NCBI GenBank assembly: GCA_004557645.1
Contig: SFGI01000045.1
Location: forward strand, 1-13,675
From: [Eubacterium] saphenum
Lineage (GTDB): Bacteria > Bacillota > Clostridia > Lachnospirales > Anaerotignaceae
Reading direction: 5' to 3'
DNA length: 13,675 bases
This document shows positions 8,015-13,675 of this stretch, piece by piece; within the stretch, counting starts at the first letter, position 1, and the number at the start of each line of letters is the position of its first letter. A program made the position numbers and the translations under genes. The notes beneath the pieces were generated by a model. It ran no database searches and was not told the DNA's origin. It saw only the letters and a program-made list of their open reading frames with translations.

Positions 8015-8135
8015 AAGTTCCAGCGGTGTAAACACCTTGAAACTTCCTGTTTTCCTCGGCGAAAAACGCGGTTTCCGCCTGCGGATTCCACTTGGGAAAC
8101 GGGTTTGTTTCCCAACCCCTTCCGCTATTCGAAAA
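8015..8135. repeat. Palindrome array 1 (intergenic structured element)
   Basis: This stretch has no supported gene and is packed with short inverted repeats. AAGTT...AACTT (8015-8045) encloses GGTGT-AA-ACACC. Then come GCG-A5-CGC (8059-8069), and two overlapping palindromes, GCGG-TTT-CCGC (8068-8078) and TCCGC-CT-GCGGA (8074-8085). TTCCAC (8086-8091) follows, then the perfect 9-bp stem TTGGGAAAC-N6-GTTTCCCAA (8092-8115), then ACCCC and ATTCGAAAA (8127-8135). The order palindrome, TYCCAC, palindrome, ACCCC, ATTCG recurs at 10541-10603 with different stem sequences. Confidence 0.6.
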
Positions 8136-8153
8136 TCACTTTATCAACATTCT

Positions 8154-8182
8154 AAAAGCTCGGCGAATGCCGAGCTTTTTTT
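8154..8182. terminator. Bidirectional intrinsic terminator
   Basis: AGCTCGGC (8157-8164) and GCCGAGCT (8169-8176) form a perfect 8-bp stem around GAAT. The plus strand continues into a run of seven Ts. The minus strand has a short TTTT tail. It lies between convergent genes (lipoprotein at 7287-7940 and the secreted protein ending at 8181) and can stop transcription from both sides. Confidence 0.88.
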
Positions 8183-9584
8183 ATTGTTCTCGATTTTTTT
8201 GTTGTCTTTCATTATATTTCCTTACGGAAATGGCAGCTATGACAAACAAGACCACCGCTTCCAGCAATCTCACCCTTTGCAGGCGTTCTTGCAGAGGCGG
8301 CTTTGGTTTTTCCTCCGCCGAAAGGGTAAATTCCAATTCCCCTTCTGGCAGGCCGTCCAGAGAAAGGGCATAGCCCTGCTCCGTTTTCTCAAAGCCCTCC
8401 AAGCCCCTTTCCGTCATATAATAAGGGGTATTCACCACGATATCCAGACTGCCGAATTCCGCCCATGTTTGGGCAGGGGAAAGGAGATAGGTATATTGGT
8501 AAATGGGCGGCTGATAGTCCAAATCCGAGGAAGGATACATGGGGGCAGTTACGATGTTCACAACGGTTTGCCCCGCAGGTACGGTGATTTCATATTCATA
8601 CCACCGCAGCAGGGCATCGGAGATATTCGTTCCTTCATATTCAAAATTGCCGAGGATGCCAAAATTCCATTCACTGTGGTTCAAATGAGCCACCATGGCA
8701 TTGTACCAATCGGAAGGAAGGATACTGCTGTCCTCAGTATATTCCGCCATGGCGAATTCCCGGAAGGTCATGGTTTCTGTGCCTTCCAAGGTCAGGGTAT
8801 AGGCAAAGGGCGTTTCCTCCGCACCGTTTTCCGAAAACCATTCCAATTCCTGTTCCAAAGGCTCGCCGAAAACATACAATTCAATAGTGTCCCCGTTTTT
8901 CACCCAACGGGTCACGGCAACATATTCCTCTGCATCTTCTCCGCCGCATTGCTTCACCAGCATCAGCTTGGTTTTCTCTCCGTCACCGCTCCATTGGAAA
9001 CCCAGTCTCGCCGCATCAAATTCCTCGTCGATGCCGTCGATGATATAGGTATATTTCGTCACAGGGGTATCGAATTTCCAGAAAGCATCCTCTGCGTACC
9101 CATCCACCAGCCGGGGCAGGTCTTTTTCCAGTTCAAAATCCTTTCCCCGGTAAAACAGGGTATGGCGCACCTTTTTTTCAATGGGTATCCCATCTACCGT
9201 CACATCATATTTTTCCCCATCGGCAGCATAGACCTGCTGTTCCGTTTCATGGTTATAGCTATACCCATAATCAGGCGTTTGCCCAAAGGGGAAGGCCAGC
9301 TTCACGGTCACATCATAATCAGCAGGGTTATGGAAGGTGTATTCCGCTGTCACCCTGCCCGTATAAGCCAGATATTCCTCCAAATCGCTGTAATAATCCA
9401 GAGGAAATTCCTGCAGGTCGAAGGTGAGCCGTTCCTGCTCCACCACAAGGGGAGACTGTTCCCCCGTCACCATAGTGCCTGTGGGGGAAATACCCTGAAA
9501 ATAGGTCTGGGCGGAATTTGCCAGAGCGGTCACAGGGCTGAAAAGCATGAAGGTGCTGAGCAGAACGGAACATAGCTTTTTCAT
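8181..9584 (-). CDS. Secreted, C-terminally membrane-anchored protein of unknown function
   Basis: I do not recognise the family. The 467-residue product begins with a Sec signal peptide (MKKLCSVLLSTFMLFSPVTALAN, probable cleavage after ALA). A large acidic, beta-rich extracellular region follows. Near the C-terminus lies a hydrophobic stretch, about residues 439-454 (LLEAVVLFVIAAISV), then RKYNERQQKNR. This is a type I topology with a short basic cytosolic tail. The region YTFHNPADYDVTVKLAFPFG reads like an immunoglobulin-like or VIT-like beta sandwich, but this is inference. The start is ATG 9584, six bases after GGAGGTG (9597-9591); the in-frame TTG at 9599 overlaps that site and is rejected. 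proC ends 21 bp upstream on the same strand, so the two are probably co-transcribed. A bidirectional terminator follows the stop codon. Confidence 0.88.
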   Translation of the reverse strand: MKKLCSVLLSTFMLFSPVTALANSAQTYFQGISPTGTMVTGEQSPLVVEQERLTFDLQEFPLDYYSDLEEYLAYTGRVTAEYTFHNPADYDVTVKLAFPFGQTPDYGYSYNHETEQQVYAADGEKYDVTVDGIPIEKKVRHTLFYRGKDFELEKDLPRLVDGYAEDAFWKFDTPVTKYTYIIDGIDEEFDAARLGFQWSGDGEKTKLMLVKQCGGEDAEEYVAVTRWVKNGDTIELYVFGEPLEQELEWFSENGAEETPFAYTLTLEGTETMTFREFAMAEYTEDSSILPSDWYNAMVAHLNHSEWNFGILGNFEYEGTNISDALLRWYEYEITVPAGQTVVNIVTAPMYPSSDLDYQPPIYQYTYLLSPAQTWAEFGSLDIVVNTPYYMTERGLEGFEKTEQGYALSLDGLPEGELEFTLSAEEKPKPPLQERLQRVRLLEAVVLFVIAAISVRKYNERQQKNREQ

Positions 9585-9605
9585 GGGGAACACCTCCAAA
9601 TCCTC

Positions 9606-10418
9606 TTATTTTTTGCCTGCGATCTTTTTATCCTTTTCCAGAACGGCATCAAAGGCCTTACACATTGTGCTTTCGAAGCCATTGGCCTGCAAAGCTGTCA
9701 CCCCTTCGATGGTGGTGCCGCCGGGGGAGCAGACCTGGTCCACCAAAGCCCAAGGGTGTTCGCCGCTTTCCAGCACCATTTTGGCACTGCCCAGAACTGT
9801 CGCCGCTGTGATTTCCAAAGCCTGCTTTTTGGGCATGCCTGCCTTCACTGCCGCCCGAGCCAGTGCATCCATATACATATAAGCAAAGGCAGGGGCCGCA
9901 CCGCCGATGACAGAGAAAATATCAAAGTGATTTTCTTCCACCTCTGCCACCGTGCCGATGGTCTGGAACATGCCCTTGACGATGGCTTTCTGTTCTTCTG
10001 TCACAAATCCGTTGGCACACAGACCGGAAGTGGATGCGCCGATCTTTGCGTTGATATTGGGCATCACACGGACGATGGGCGTCCCTTCGGGCAACAAACC
10101 TGCCAGATAGTCCAGCGTTTTGCCCGCCGCAATGGAAACCACAAGAGGTTTCTTCGCCGCGATCTCCTCTTTCAAAGCAGGCACAACAGCCGCCAATACA
10201 TGGGGTTTTACTGCCAGCACCAGAACATCGCTGGCTGCCACCACTTCCGCCGCTGTGGTCACTGCATTGGCACCGCAGGCTTCCGCCAGCTTTGCCGCAG
10301 AGGTCACCGTTTTGCTGGTAATGGTGATATCTTTGCCGTCGTAGCTTTTTGTGCCGATGGTCATGCCTTTCACAATGGCGCCTGCCATGTTGCCTGCGCC
10401 GATAAAGCCAAATTTCAT
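9606..10418 (-). CDS. proC: Pyrroline-5-carboxylate reductase
   Basis: ProC catalyses the last step of proline synthesis, reducing 1-pyrroline-5-carboxylate with NAD(P)H in the cytoplasm. The 270-residue product has normal length. The N-terminal Rossmann domain opens with FIGAGNMAGAI (dinucleotide-binding GxGxxx at 7-12). VMPN at 118-121 and the C-terminal dimerisation domain signature DQVCSPGGTTIEGVTAL (227-243) are typical of the family. The start ATG follows a strong GGAGGAGGT. A perfect terminator hairpin lies only about 10 bases upstream of that site, leaving no room for a conventional promoter in between. Transcription must either come through the hairpin or be controlled by it. The next gene, for the anchored secreted protein, begins 21 bp downstream. 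Confidence 0.96.
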   Translation of the reverse strand: MKFGFIGAGNMAGAIVKGMTIGTKSYDGKDITITSKTVTSAAKLAEACGANAVTTAAEVVAASDVLVLAVKPHVLAAVVPALKEEIAAKKPLVVSIAAGKTLDYLAGLLPEGTPIVRVMPNINAKIGASTSGLCANGFVTEEQKAIVKGMFQTIGTVAEVEENHFDIFSVIGGAAPAFAYMYMDALARAAVKAGMPKKQALEITAATVLGSAKMVLESGEHPWALVDQVCSPGGTTIEGVTALQANGFESTMCKAFDAVLEKDKKIAGKK

Positions 10419-10429
10419 GGGACCTCCTC

Positions 10430-10463
10430 CTTAAAAAGAAAAGGTCGGTAAAAACCGACCTTT
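10430..10463 (-). terminator. Intrinsic terminator or attenuator upstream of proC
   Basis: On the minus strand AAAGGTCGGT and ACCGACCTTT form a perfect 10-bp stem (10463-10454 with 10449-10440) around a TTTT loop, followed by TTTTCTTTTT. It should end transcripts from the hydroxyacid dehydrogenase gene. The T tract runs directly into the proC ribosome binding site, so it may also act as an attenuator for proC. Confidence 0.8.
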
Positions 10464-10486
10464 ATTGTTCCTCGATTTTCTAGTTT

Positions 10487-10719
10487 TACGGTACTACAAT
10501 TACCGTATCACTGTCAATTACAGAAATCTTAATTTTTTTCTTGAGGGTTTCACCCTCAAACTCCCACAAGGGGAATGATTCCCCTTGACCCCCATTCGCA
10601 AAAGCATACGCTTTTGCATACCGGGTCGAGGGGGTGACCCCCTCGCAGGGGTACTTTGCTGCCAGCGCATTGCTCTGGTCAGTTACGCACTGCAAGCAGT
10701 GCTACAGGGACAGAGTCCC
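10487..10719. repeat. Palindrome array 2 (intergenic structured element)
   Basis: This gap after the hydroxyacid dehydrogenase gene contains seven perfect palindromes in a row. They are TACGGTA...TACCGTA (10487-10507); TTGAGGGT-TTC-ACCCTCAA (10541-10559); AAGGGGAAT-G-ATTCCCCTT (10568-10586); GCAAAAGC-ATAC-GCTTTTGC (10598-10617); CGAGGGGGT-G-ACCCCCTCG (10627-10645); GCACTGC-AA-GCAGTGC (10687-10702); and GGGAC-AGA-GTCCC (10707-10719). Three are exactly 19 bp. Linker words TCCCAC (10562-10567), ACCCCC (10588-10593) and ATTCGC (10594-10599) match array 1 in order. No T tracts follow the individual stems. It is probably a dispersed repeat or structured RNA; a weak 69-codon frame on the minus strand crosses it. 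Confidence 0.7.
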
Positions 10720-10728
10720 CAAGGTCTT

Positions 10729-11682
10729 TTAGCAGATAACGTTTTGAGGTGTGCCGTCTTCCCATTTCAGGATATTTTCGGACACGATCTGGGCTCTGGT
10801 AAACAGTGCTTCATGGGATGCAAAAGCCACATGGGGTGTTACTACAGTATGCTTGCTGTGCAGCAGAGGATGATCCGCAGGCACGGGAGGTTCCATTTCG
10901 AATACGTCGATACCTGCGCCGGCGATGCGTTCTTCGTTCAGGGCATTTGCCAGAGCAACGCTGTCTACCACAGGACCACGGGCTGTGTTCAGCAGGATGG
11001 CATTTTTCTTCATCAGAGCGATTTCTTTTTCGCCGATGAGACCTTTTGTCTTATCATTCAGAGGCACATGCAGGGAAACGATATCGCTGACCTTCAGCAC
11101 ATCCTCCAGAGACATATATTCGATGCCTGCGCCCTGCATTTCGGGTTTCACCGTTCTGCTGTATGCCACTACTTTGCAGCCGAAAGCCTGAGCGATCTTT
11201 GCAACCTTGCCGCCGATGGCGCCTGTGCCAACGACACCGAAGGTCTTGCCGAACAATTCGCCGCCCACCAGACCTGCTTTTGTGCCTTCCTTACGGCAAA
11301 CAGCATCGCAGGCAGGGATATTCCGCAGTACGGAGATGGCCAGACCGAAAGCCAGCTCTGCAACAGCATTGGTGGAATATCCTGCTGCATTGCAAACGCA
11401 GATGCCTTTTTCCTTACAGAAATCCACATCGATATGGTCAACACCTGTGAATGCTACGGAGAGCAGCTTCAGGTTTTCGCATTTTTCAATGACATTTTTA
11501 CGGAAGGGCTGGTTCGCGATGATGATGATATCGGCGTCCTTGCCTCTTTCCGCCAGTTTTTCCTGGTCTTCTTCCTTTGTGTCATACGCCACGATTTCAT
11601 GGCCTCTTGCTTTTACGGCTGCTGTTGCTTCTGCCAGTTTTTCGGGGGTGATGCCCAGGGGTTCGATGATAACGATTTTCAT
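10729..11682 (-). CDS. D-isomer-specific 2-hydroxyacid dehydrogenase
   Basis: This NAD(P)-dependent cytoplasmic enzyme interconverts a 2-oxoacid and a D-2-hydroxyacid. The 317-residue length fits the family. The Rossmann motif is VVGTGAIGGKVA (GxGxxG at 152-157). The catalytic triad is present: R235 in NTARGPVVD, E264 in DVFEMEPP, and H284 in TPHVAF. Substrate cannot be read from the sequence; phosphoglycerate, glycerate/hydroxypyruvate or D-lactate type enzymes are all possible. The start is ATG 11682, eight bases after AGGAGGA (11697-11691). A longer in-frame reading from 11739 adds a non-conserved segment and starts close to the promoter. The gene has its own promoter and is divergent from the Spx-like gene. 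No terminator follows until 10463, so its transcript probably runs through palindrome array 2. Confidence 0.94.
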   Translation of the reverse strand: MKIVIIEPLGITPEKLAEATAAVKARGHEIVAYDTKEEDQEKLAERGKDADIIIIANQPFRKNVIEKCENLKLLSVAFTGVDHIDVDFCKEKGICVCNAAGYSTNAVAELAFGLAISVLRNIPACDAVCRKEGTKAGLVGGELFGKTFGVVGTGAIGGKVAKIAQAFGCKVVAYSRTVKPEMQGAGIEYMSLEDVLKVSDIVSLHVPLNDKTKGLIGEKEIALMKKNAILLNTARGPVVDSVALANALNEERIAGAGIDVFEMEPPVPADHPLLHSKHTVVTPHVAFASHEALFTRAQIVSENILKWEDGTPQNVIC

Positions 11683-11750
11683 TTGTTCCTTCCTCCTTAT
11701 CTGGATGTGATATTTTATAGTAACTGCAATAAATTTCATCTTATACTGGT

Positions 11751-11779
11751 ATGATAGCGCAGTTTTTTCAAAAAGACAA
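11751..11779 (-). promoter_or_regulatory. Promoter of the D-2-hydroxyacid dehydrogenase gene
   Basis: The minus strand has TTGTCT (11779-11774), a 17-base spacer, and TATCAT (11756-11751). The predicted start near 11744 gives a leader of about 60 bases. Its -35 box is 6 bp from the -35 box of the opposite promoter. Confidence 0.6.
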
Positions 11780-11785
11780 TAGCCC

Positions 11786-11814
11786 TTGTGGAAAAAACAC
11801 AGAAAGTTTATAAT
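11786..11814 (+). promoter_or_regulatory. Promoter of the Spx/ArsC-family gene
   Basis: TTGTGG (11786-11791), a 17-base spacer and a perfect TATAAT (11809-11814) form a good sigma-A promoter. The start near 11821 gives a leader of about 77 bases that contains a strong hairpin. Confidence 0.75.
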
Positions 11815-11833
11815 GGAACAAATATGATACCAG

Positions 11834-11861
11834 GGTCAAAAGGTGAAAATACCTTTTGACC
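11834..11861 (+). promoter_or_regulatory. Strong leader stem-loop of the Spx/ArsC-family gene
   Basis: GGTCAAAAGGT (11834-11844) and ACCTTTTGACC (11851-11861) form a perfect 11-bp stem around GAAAAT, about 13 bases after the predicted transcription start and 36 bases before the ATG. No T tract follows, so it is not a terminator. It may be an operator palindrome, an mRNA stabiliser or a dispersed repeat. Confidence 0.6.
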
Positions 11862-11897
11862 TCAACAACACAAATATCATGGAAAGGAAGGATAAAA

Positions 11898-12251
11898 ATG
11901 AGCGTTTTATTTTTAGAATACCCCAAATGCACCACCTGTAAAAAGGCCAAAGCATGGTTGGAGGGAAACGGCGTTGCCTTTGACGACAGACACATTGTGG
12001 AACAGAACCCCACAGCAGAGGAATTGAAGGCATGGTGGGAAAAAAGCGGCCTGCCCCTGAAAAAATTCTTCAACACCAGCGGTATGCTATATAAGGAAAT
12101 GCAGCTAAAAGACAAACTGCCCGAAATGAGCGAGGAAGAACAGATCGAACTGCTTTCCACCAACGGCATGCTGGTGAAACGGCCTCTCATCATCGGGGAG
12201 GATTTCGTTCTGGTGGGCTTCAAGGAAGCAGAATGGGAACGGTTGAAATAA
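11898..12251 (+). CDS. Spx/ArsC-family thioredoxin-fold protein
   Basis: The 117-residue product belongs to the Spx/MgsR/YffB-ArsC group of small thioredoxin-fold proteins. The N-terminal strand FLEYPKCTTCKKAKAWL carries a CxxC redox pair at C11 and C14. The helical middle matches the family (EELKAWWEKSGLPLKKFFNTSG), and the C-terminal LVKRPLIIGEDFVLVGFKEAEW contains the conserved Arg-Pro. Spx members bind the RNA polymerase alpha C-terminal domain as redox-controlled regulators, whereas ArsC members reduce arsenate. No ars genes are nearby, so a regulatory or unknown redox role is more likely than arsenate reduction, but this is inference. The start follows AAGGAAGG. It is transcribed from its own promoter, divergent from the hydroxyacid dehydrogenase gene. 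No clear terminator separates it from the next gene. Confidence 0.9.
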   Translation: MSVLFLEYPKCTTCKKAKAWLEGNGVAFDDRHIVEQNPTAEELKAWWEKSGLPLKKFFNTSGMLYKEMQLKDKLPEMSEEEQIELLSTNGMLVKRPLIIGEDFVLVGFKEAEWERLK

Positions 12252-12330
12252 CACATTTTCTATTATCATCTTAATTTATTTACAGATAAACCTTACTATA
12301 GAAAAACTAGTAAAAGAAGGGGGCTTTTAT

Positions 12331-13578
12331 ATGAAGAAAAAATTTTGGGTATACACTTTAGCAATGTCATTTATTTTGCCTTTTTGTCAAACTACTTCCG
12401 TCTTGGCTTCTAACGAAATTAAAGTCACAATTAATAATGAAGCAGTCTCTTTTGATGTACCACCTCAAACTATTAATGGCAGAACAATGGTACCTATGCG
12501 AGCAATTTTTGAAAAACTAGGTGCTTCTGTAGAGTGGGAAGGTACTACAAAAACAATCATTGGTACAAAAGGCACTTCTACTATAAAAATGGTAATCGGA
12601 AGCAATAATATGAGTGTAAATGGAGTATATACCTCTCTGGATTCACCCGCTACAACAATTAATGGCCGTACTCTTGTTCCTGTAAGAGCTATCGCAGAAA
12701 GCCTTGATTGCGATGTAAAATGGGACAATGCTACAAAAACAGTTGTCATTAATACTGACGAAATAGAAAATAAATATACTTCTCTCGAAGGTGATTGGGT
12801 GCGTGTTAGTTGTAACAAATATTATGGAAGTACAATGAATATTATTAAATATGGAAATGAAGAAAAATATCAGGGAACATTAACTAACCTCTCTCTAAAA
12901 ACATTGGATGAAGGCAAGTTTTCAGTCGGCGATATTAAAATGGCTTCTATTGTCCCTGTAGTAAAAAATACCTTTACAGGCGATAGCCTCTCAAATAATG
13001 GCGATCGCACTTCCTATCAAATTACAGTAAATGATACTTTTACAGTAATGGAAATGAAGGTTACAGAAAAATATTACACCGAACTATCTGGTGATTATCA
13101 AAAATGGATTCGCGTCTCTGAAAATACCGATATTGAAATGATGCAAAAAATATCTGATACACTATTTTATACAGCTCACCCTGATGGATATCCTATTGGA
13201 TTCTCTAAAGATCTGAAAAATGATTCTGGTCAAATTATCTATACAAAAGAAAAGGCAAATAAGGTCTTAGATGACTATTTCAAAAACTCTTTAGAAAGAA
13301 GAGTCGCTGTAGAAGATAGAAATAAAATTGATAGAGAACTCAATGCATGTGAAAAACAGATTACTATATATGAAAAAGAACTGGGTAAAAAAAATATCCA
13401 ACCAAACGAAAAAAATGAAATTTTAGCAAAAATTGAAACAGAAAAAACATATATTGCAGAACTGAACAGTAAGCGGGCAGAAAAACAGAATGAAATTTCC
13501 AGACTTTTACAAGCTGAAAACACATCAACTAAAAAATACAATGAATTGATTAATTGGTATGAAAATTCTTATTACTAA
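12331..13578 (+). CDS. Secreted stalk-domain (copper amine oxidase N-terminal-like) protein
   Basis: The 415-residue product begins with a Sec signal peptide (MKKKFWVYTLAMSFILPFCQTTSVLAS). Two copies of the stalk-domain motif follow: INGRTMVPMRAIFEKLGASVEW (48-69) and INGRTLVPVRAIAESLDCDVKW (110-131). These repeats are common in exported proteins of Clostridia and do not imply amine oxidase activity. Residues about 145-290 are a domain I do not recognise. Residues about 320-405 are rich in Glu, Lys, Leu and Ile and probably form a long coiled coil (RELNACEKQITIYEKELGKK onwards), ending in WYENSYY. There is no cell-wall sorting signal or C-terminal anchor. The start follows AAGGGGG. The gene is visibly more AT-rich and uses AT-ending codons, unlike all its neighbours, which suggests recent acquisition. 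IS605-like hairpins begin 7 bp after the stop codon. Confidence 0.88.
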   Translation: MKKKFWVYTLAMSFILPFCQTTSVLASNEIKVTINNEAVSFDVPPQTINGRTMVPMRAIFEKLGASVEWEGTTKTIIGTKGTSTIKMVIGSNNMSVNGVYTSLDSPATTINGRTLVPVRAIAESLDCDVKWDNATKTVVINTDEIENKYTSLEGDWVRVSCNKYYGSTMNIIKYGNEEKYQGTLTNLSLKTLDEGKFSVGDIKMASIVPVVKNTFTGDSLSNNGDRTSYQITVNDTFTVMEMKVTEKYYTELSGDYQKWIRVSENTDIEMMQKISDTLFYTAHPDGYPIGFSKDLKNDSGQIIYTKEKANKVLDDYFKNSLERRVAVEDRNKIDRELNACEKQITIYEKELGKKNIQPNEKNEILAKIETEKTYIAELNSKRAEKQNEISRLLQAENTSTKKYNELINWYENSYY

Positions 13579-13584
13579 AATCAT

Positions 13585-13675
13585 AACCACGCCTAAAAGA
13601 CGTGGTTTGCTCCAGCCCTATAAGGGCTTATAAAATAGCCAGCGCCTAAATGACGCTGGCTTTCACTTCGTTCAA
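13585..13675. mobile_element. Three stem-loops resembling an IS200/IS605-type end
   Basis: Hairpin A pairs AACCACG (13585-13591) with CGTGGTT (13601-13607). Hairpin B is AGCCCT-ATA-AGGGCT (13614-13628). Hairpin C pairs AGCCAGCG (13637-13644) with CGCTGGCT (13654-13661). A and C share the core GCCTAAAWGACG, giving the same loop and a C-A mismatch near it. After C come about 10 bases and TTCAA at the window edge. Subterminal imperfect hairpins followed by a short tetranucleotide such as TCAA are typical of right ends of IS200/IS605 elements and of the omega RNA downstream of tnpB. No tnpA or tnpB is present, so this is a solo end, a non-autonomous relic, or an unrelated repeat. Confidence 0.4.

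Noticed and set aside
7882..8115. 77-codon minus-strand frame through palindrome array 1
   Set aside because: It overlaps the end of the lipoprotein gene, has no ribosome binding site and is made largely of palindromic DNA.
8037..9575. 512-codon plus-strand frame opposite the secreted-protein gene
   Set aside because: The minus-strand frame has a signal peptide, an anchor and a well-spaced ribosome binding site. The plus frame begins in palindrome array 1, runs through the bidirectional terminator and shows no protein features.
10489..10517. TTGACA at 10517-10512 as a proC promoter
   Set aside because: At 17-base spacing the next hexamer is GTACCG, which is not a -10 box, and other spacings give only poor matches. 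It was kept only as a possibility in the attenuator finding.
10585..11754. 389-codon plus-strand frame opposite the hydroxyacid dehydrogenase gene
   Set aside because: It lies antisense to a gene with an intact Rossmann motif and catalytic triad, and has no start signal of its own.
12275..12302. TTTATT-N16-TATAGA as promoter of the stalk-domain gene
   Set aside because: The -35 match is poor and the region is so AT-rich that such matches are expected by chance.
13585..13675. CRISPR array at the window end
   Set aside because: The two similar hairpins share only a 12-base core, differ in stems and are separated by another hairpin. There is no regular repeat-spacer pattern.

Overview
The window reads as chromosomal DNA of an anaerobic, low-to-mid-GC Firmicute of the class Clostridia. 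The evidence is a single-chain pyruvate:ferredoxin oxidoreductase, a greA-lysS pair, strong AGGAGG-type ribosome binding sites, sigma-A promoters, and a stalk-domain surface protein. A Lachnospiraceae-like gut anaerobe is a reasonable guess but not proven. No rRNA, tRNA, CRISPR array or intact transposase gene was seen.

Layout. Positions 1-3171 are on the minus strand: an uncharacterised GC-rich gene (orf311), then greA and lysS, which share a good promoter. Positions 3172-3483 are an AT-rich regulatory gap with a promoter and an 18-bp palindrome in front of the large plus-strand gene nifJ/por (3484-7014), which is followed by stem-loops and a terminator. A lipoprotein gene (7287-7940, possibly IseA-like) follows. 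A 240-bp gap full of short perfect palindromes then ends in a bidirectional terminator. From 9584 back to 8181 runs a secreted, membrane-anchored protein of unknown function, the second gene of a minus-strand pair with proC. A second palindrome-filled gap (10464-10728) separates proC from a D-2-hydroxyacid dehydrogenase gene. That gene is transcribed divergently from a small Spx/ArsC-family thioredoxin-fold gene, and the two -35 boxes lie only 6 bp apart. The last gene (12331-13578) is visibly AT-rich, encodes a secreted protein with two copper-amine-oxidase-N (stalk) repeats, and looks acquired. It is followed by three stem-loops resembling an IS200/IS605-type end.

How the genes work together. 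NifJ/POR supplies acetyl-CoA and reduced ferredoxin. GreA and LysRS are housekeeping functions. ProC makes proline. The hydroxyacid dehydrogenase and the Spx-like protein may respond to redox or stress through their shared control region. These links are inferred from position.

The most unusual signal is a pair of intergenic palindrome arrays (7942-8176 and 10487-10719). Their stems differ completely in sequence, but the short words between the stems and their order are shared. This looks like a dispersed structured element whose stems co-vary. The second array runs into a strong terminator that sits directly against the proC ribosome binding site.
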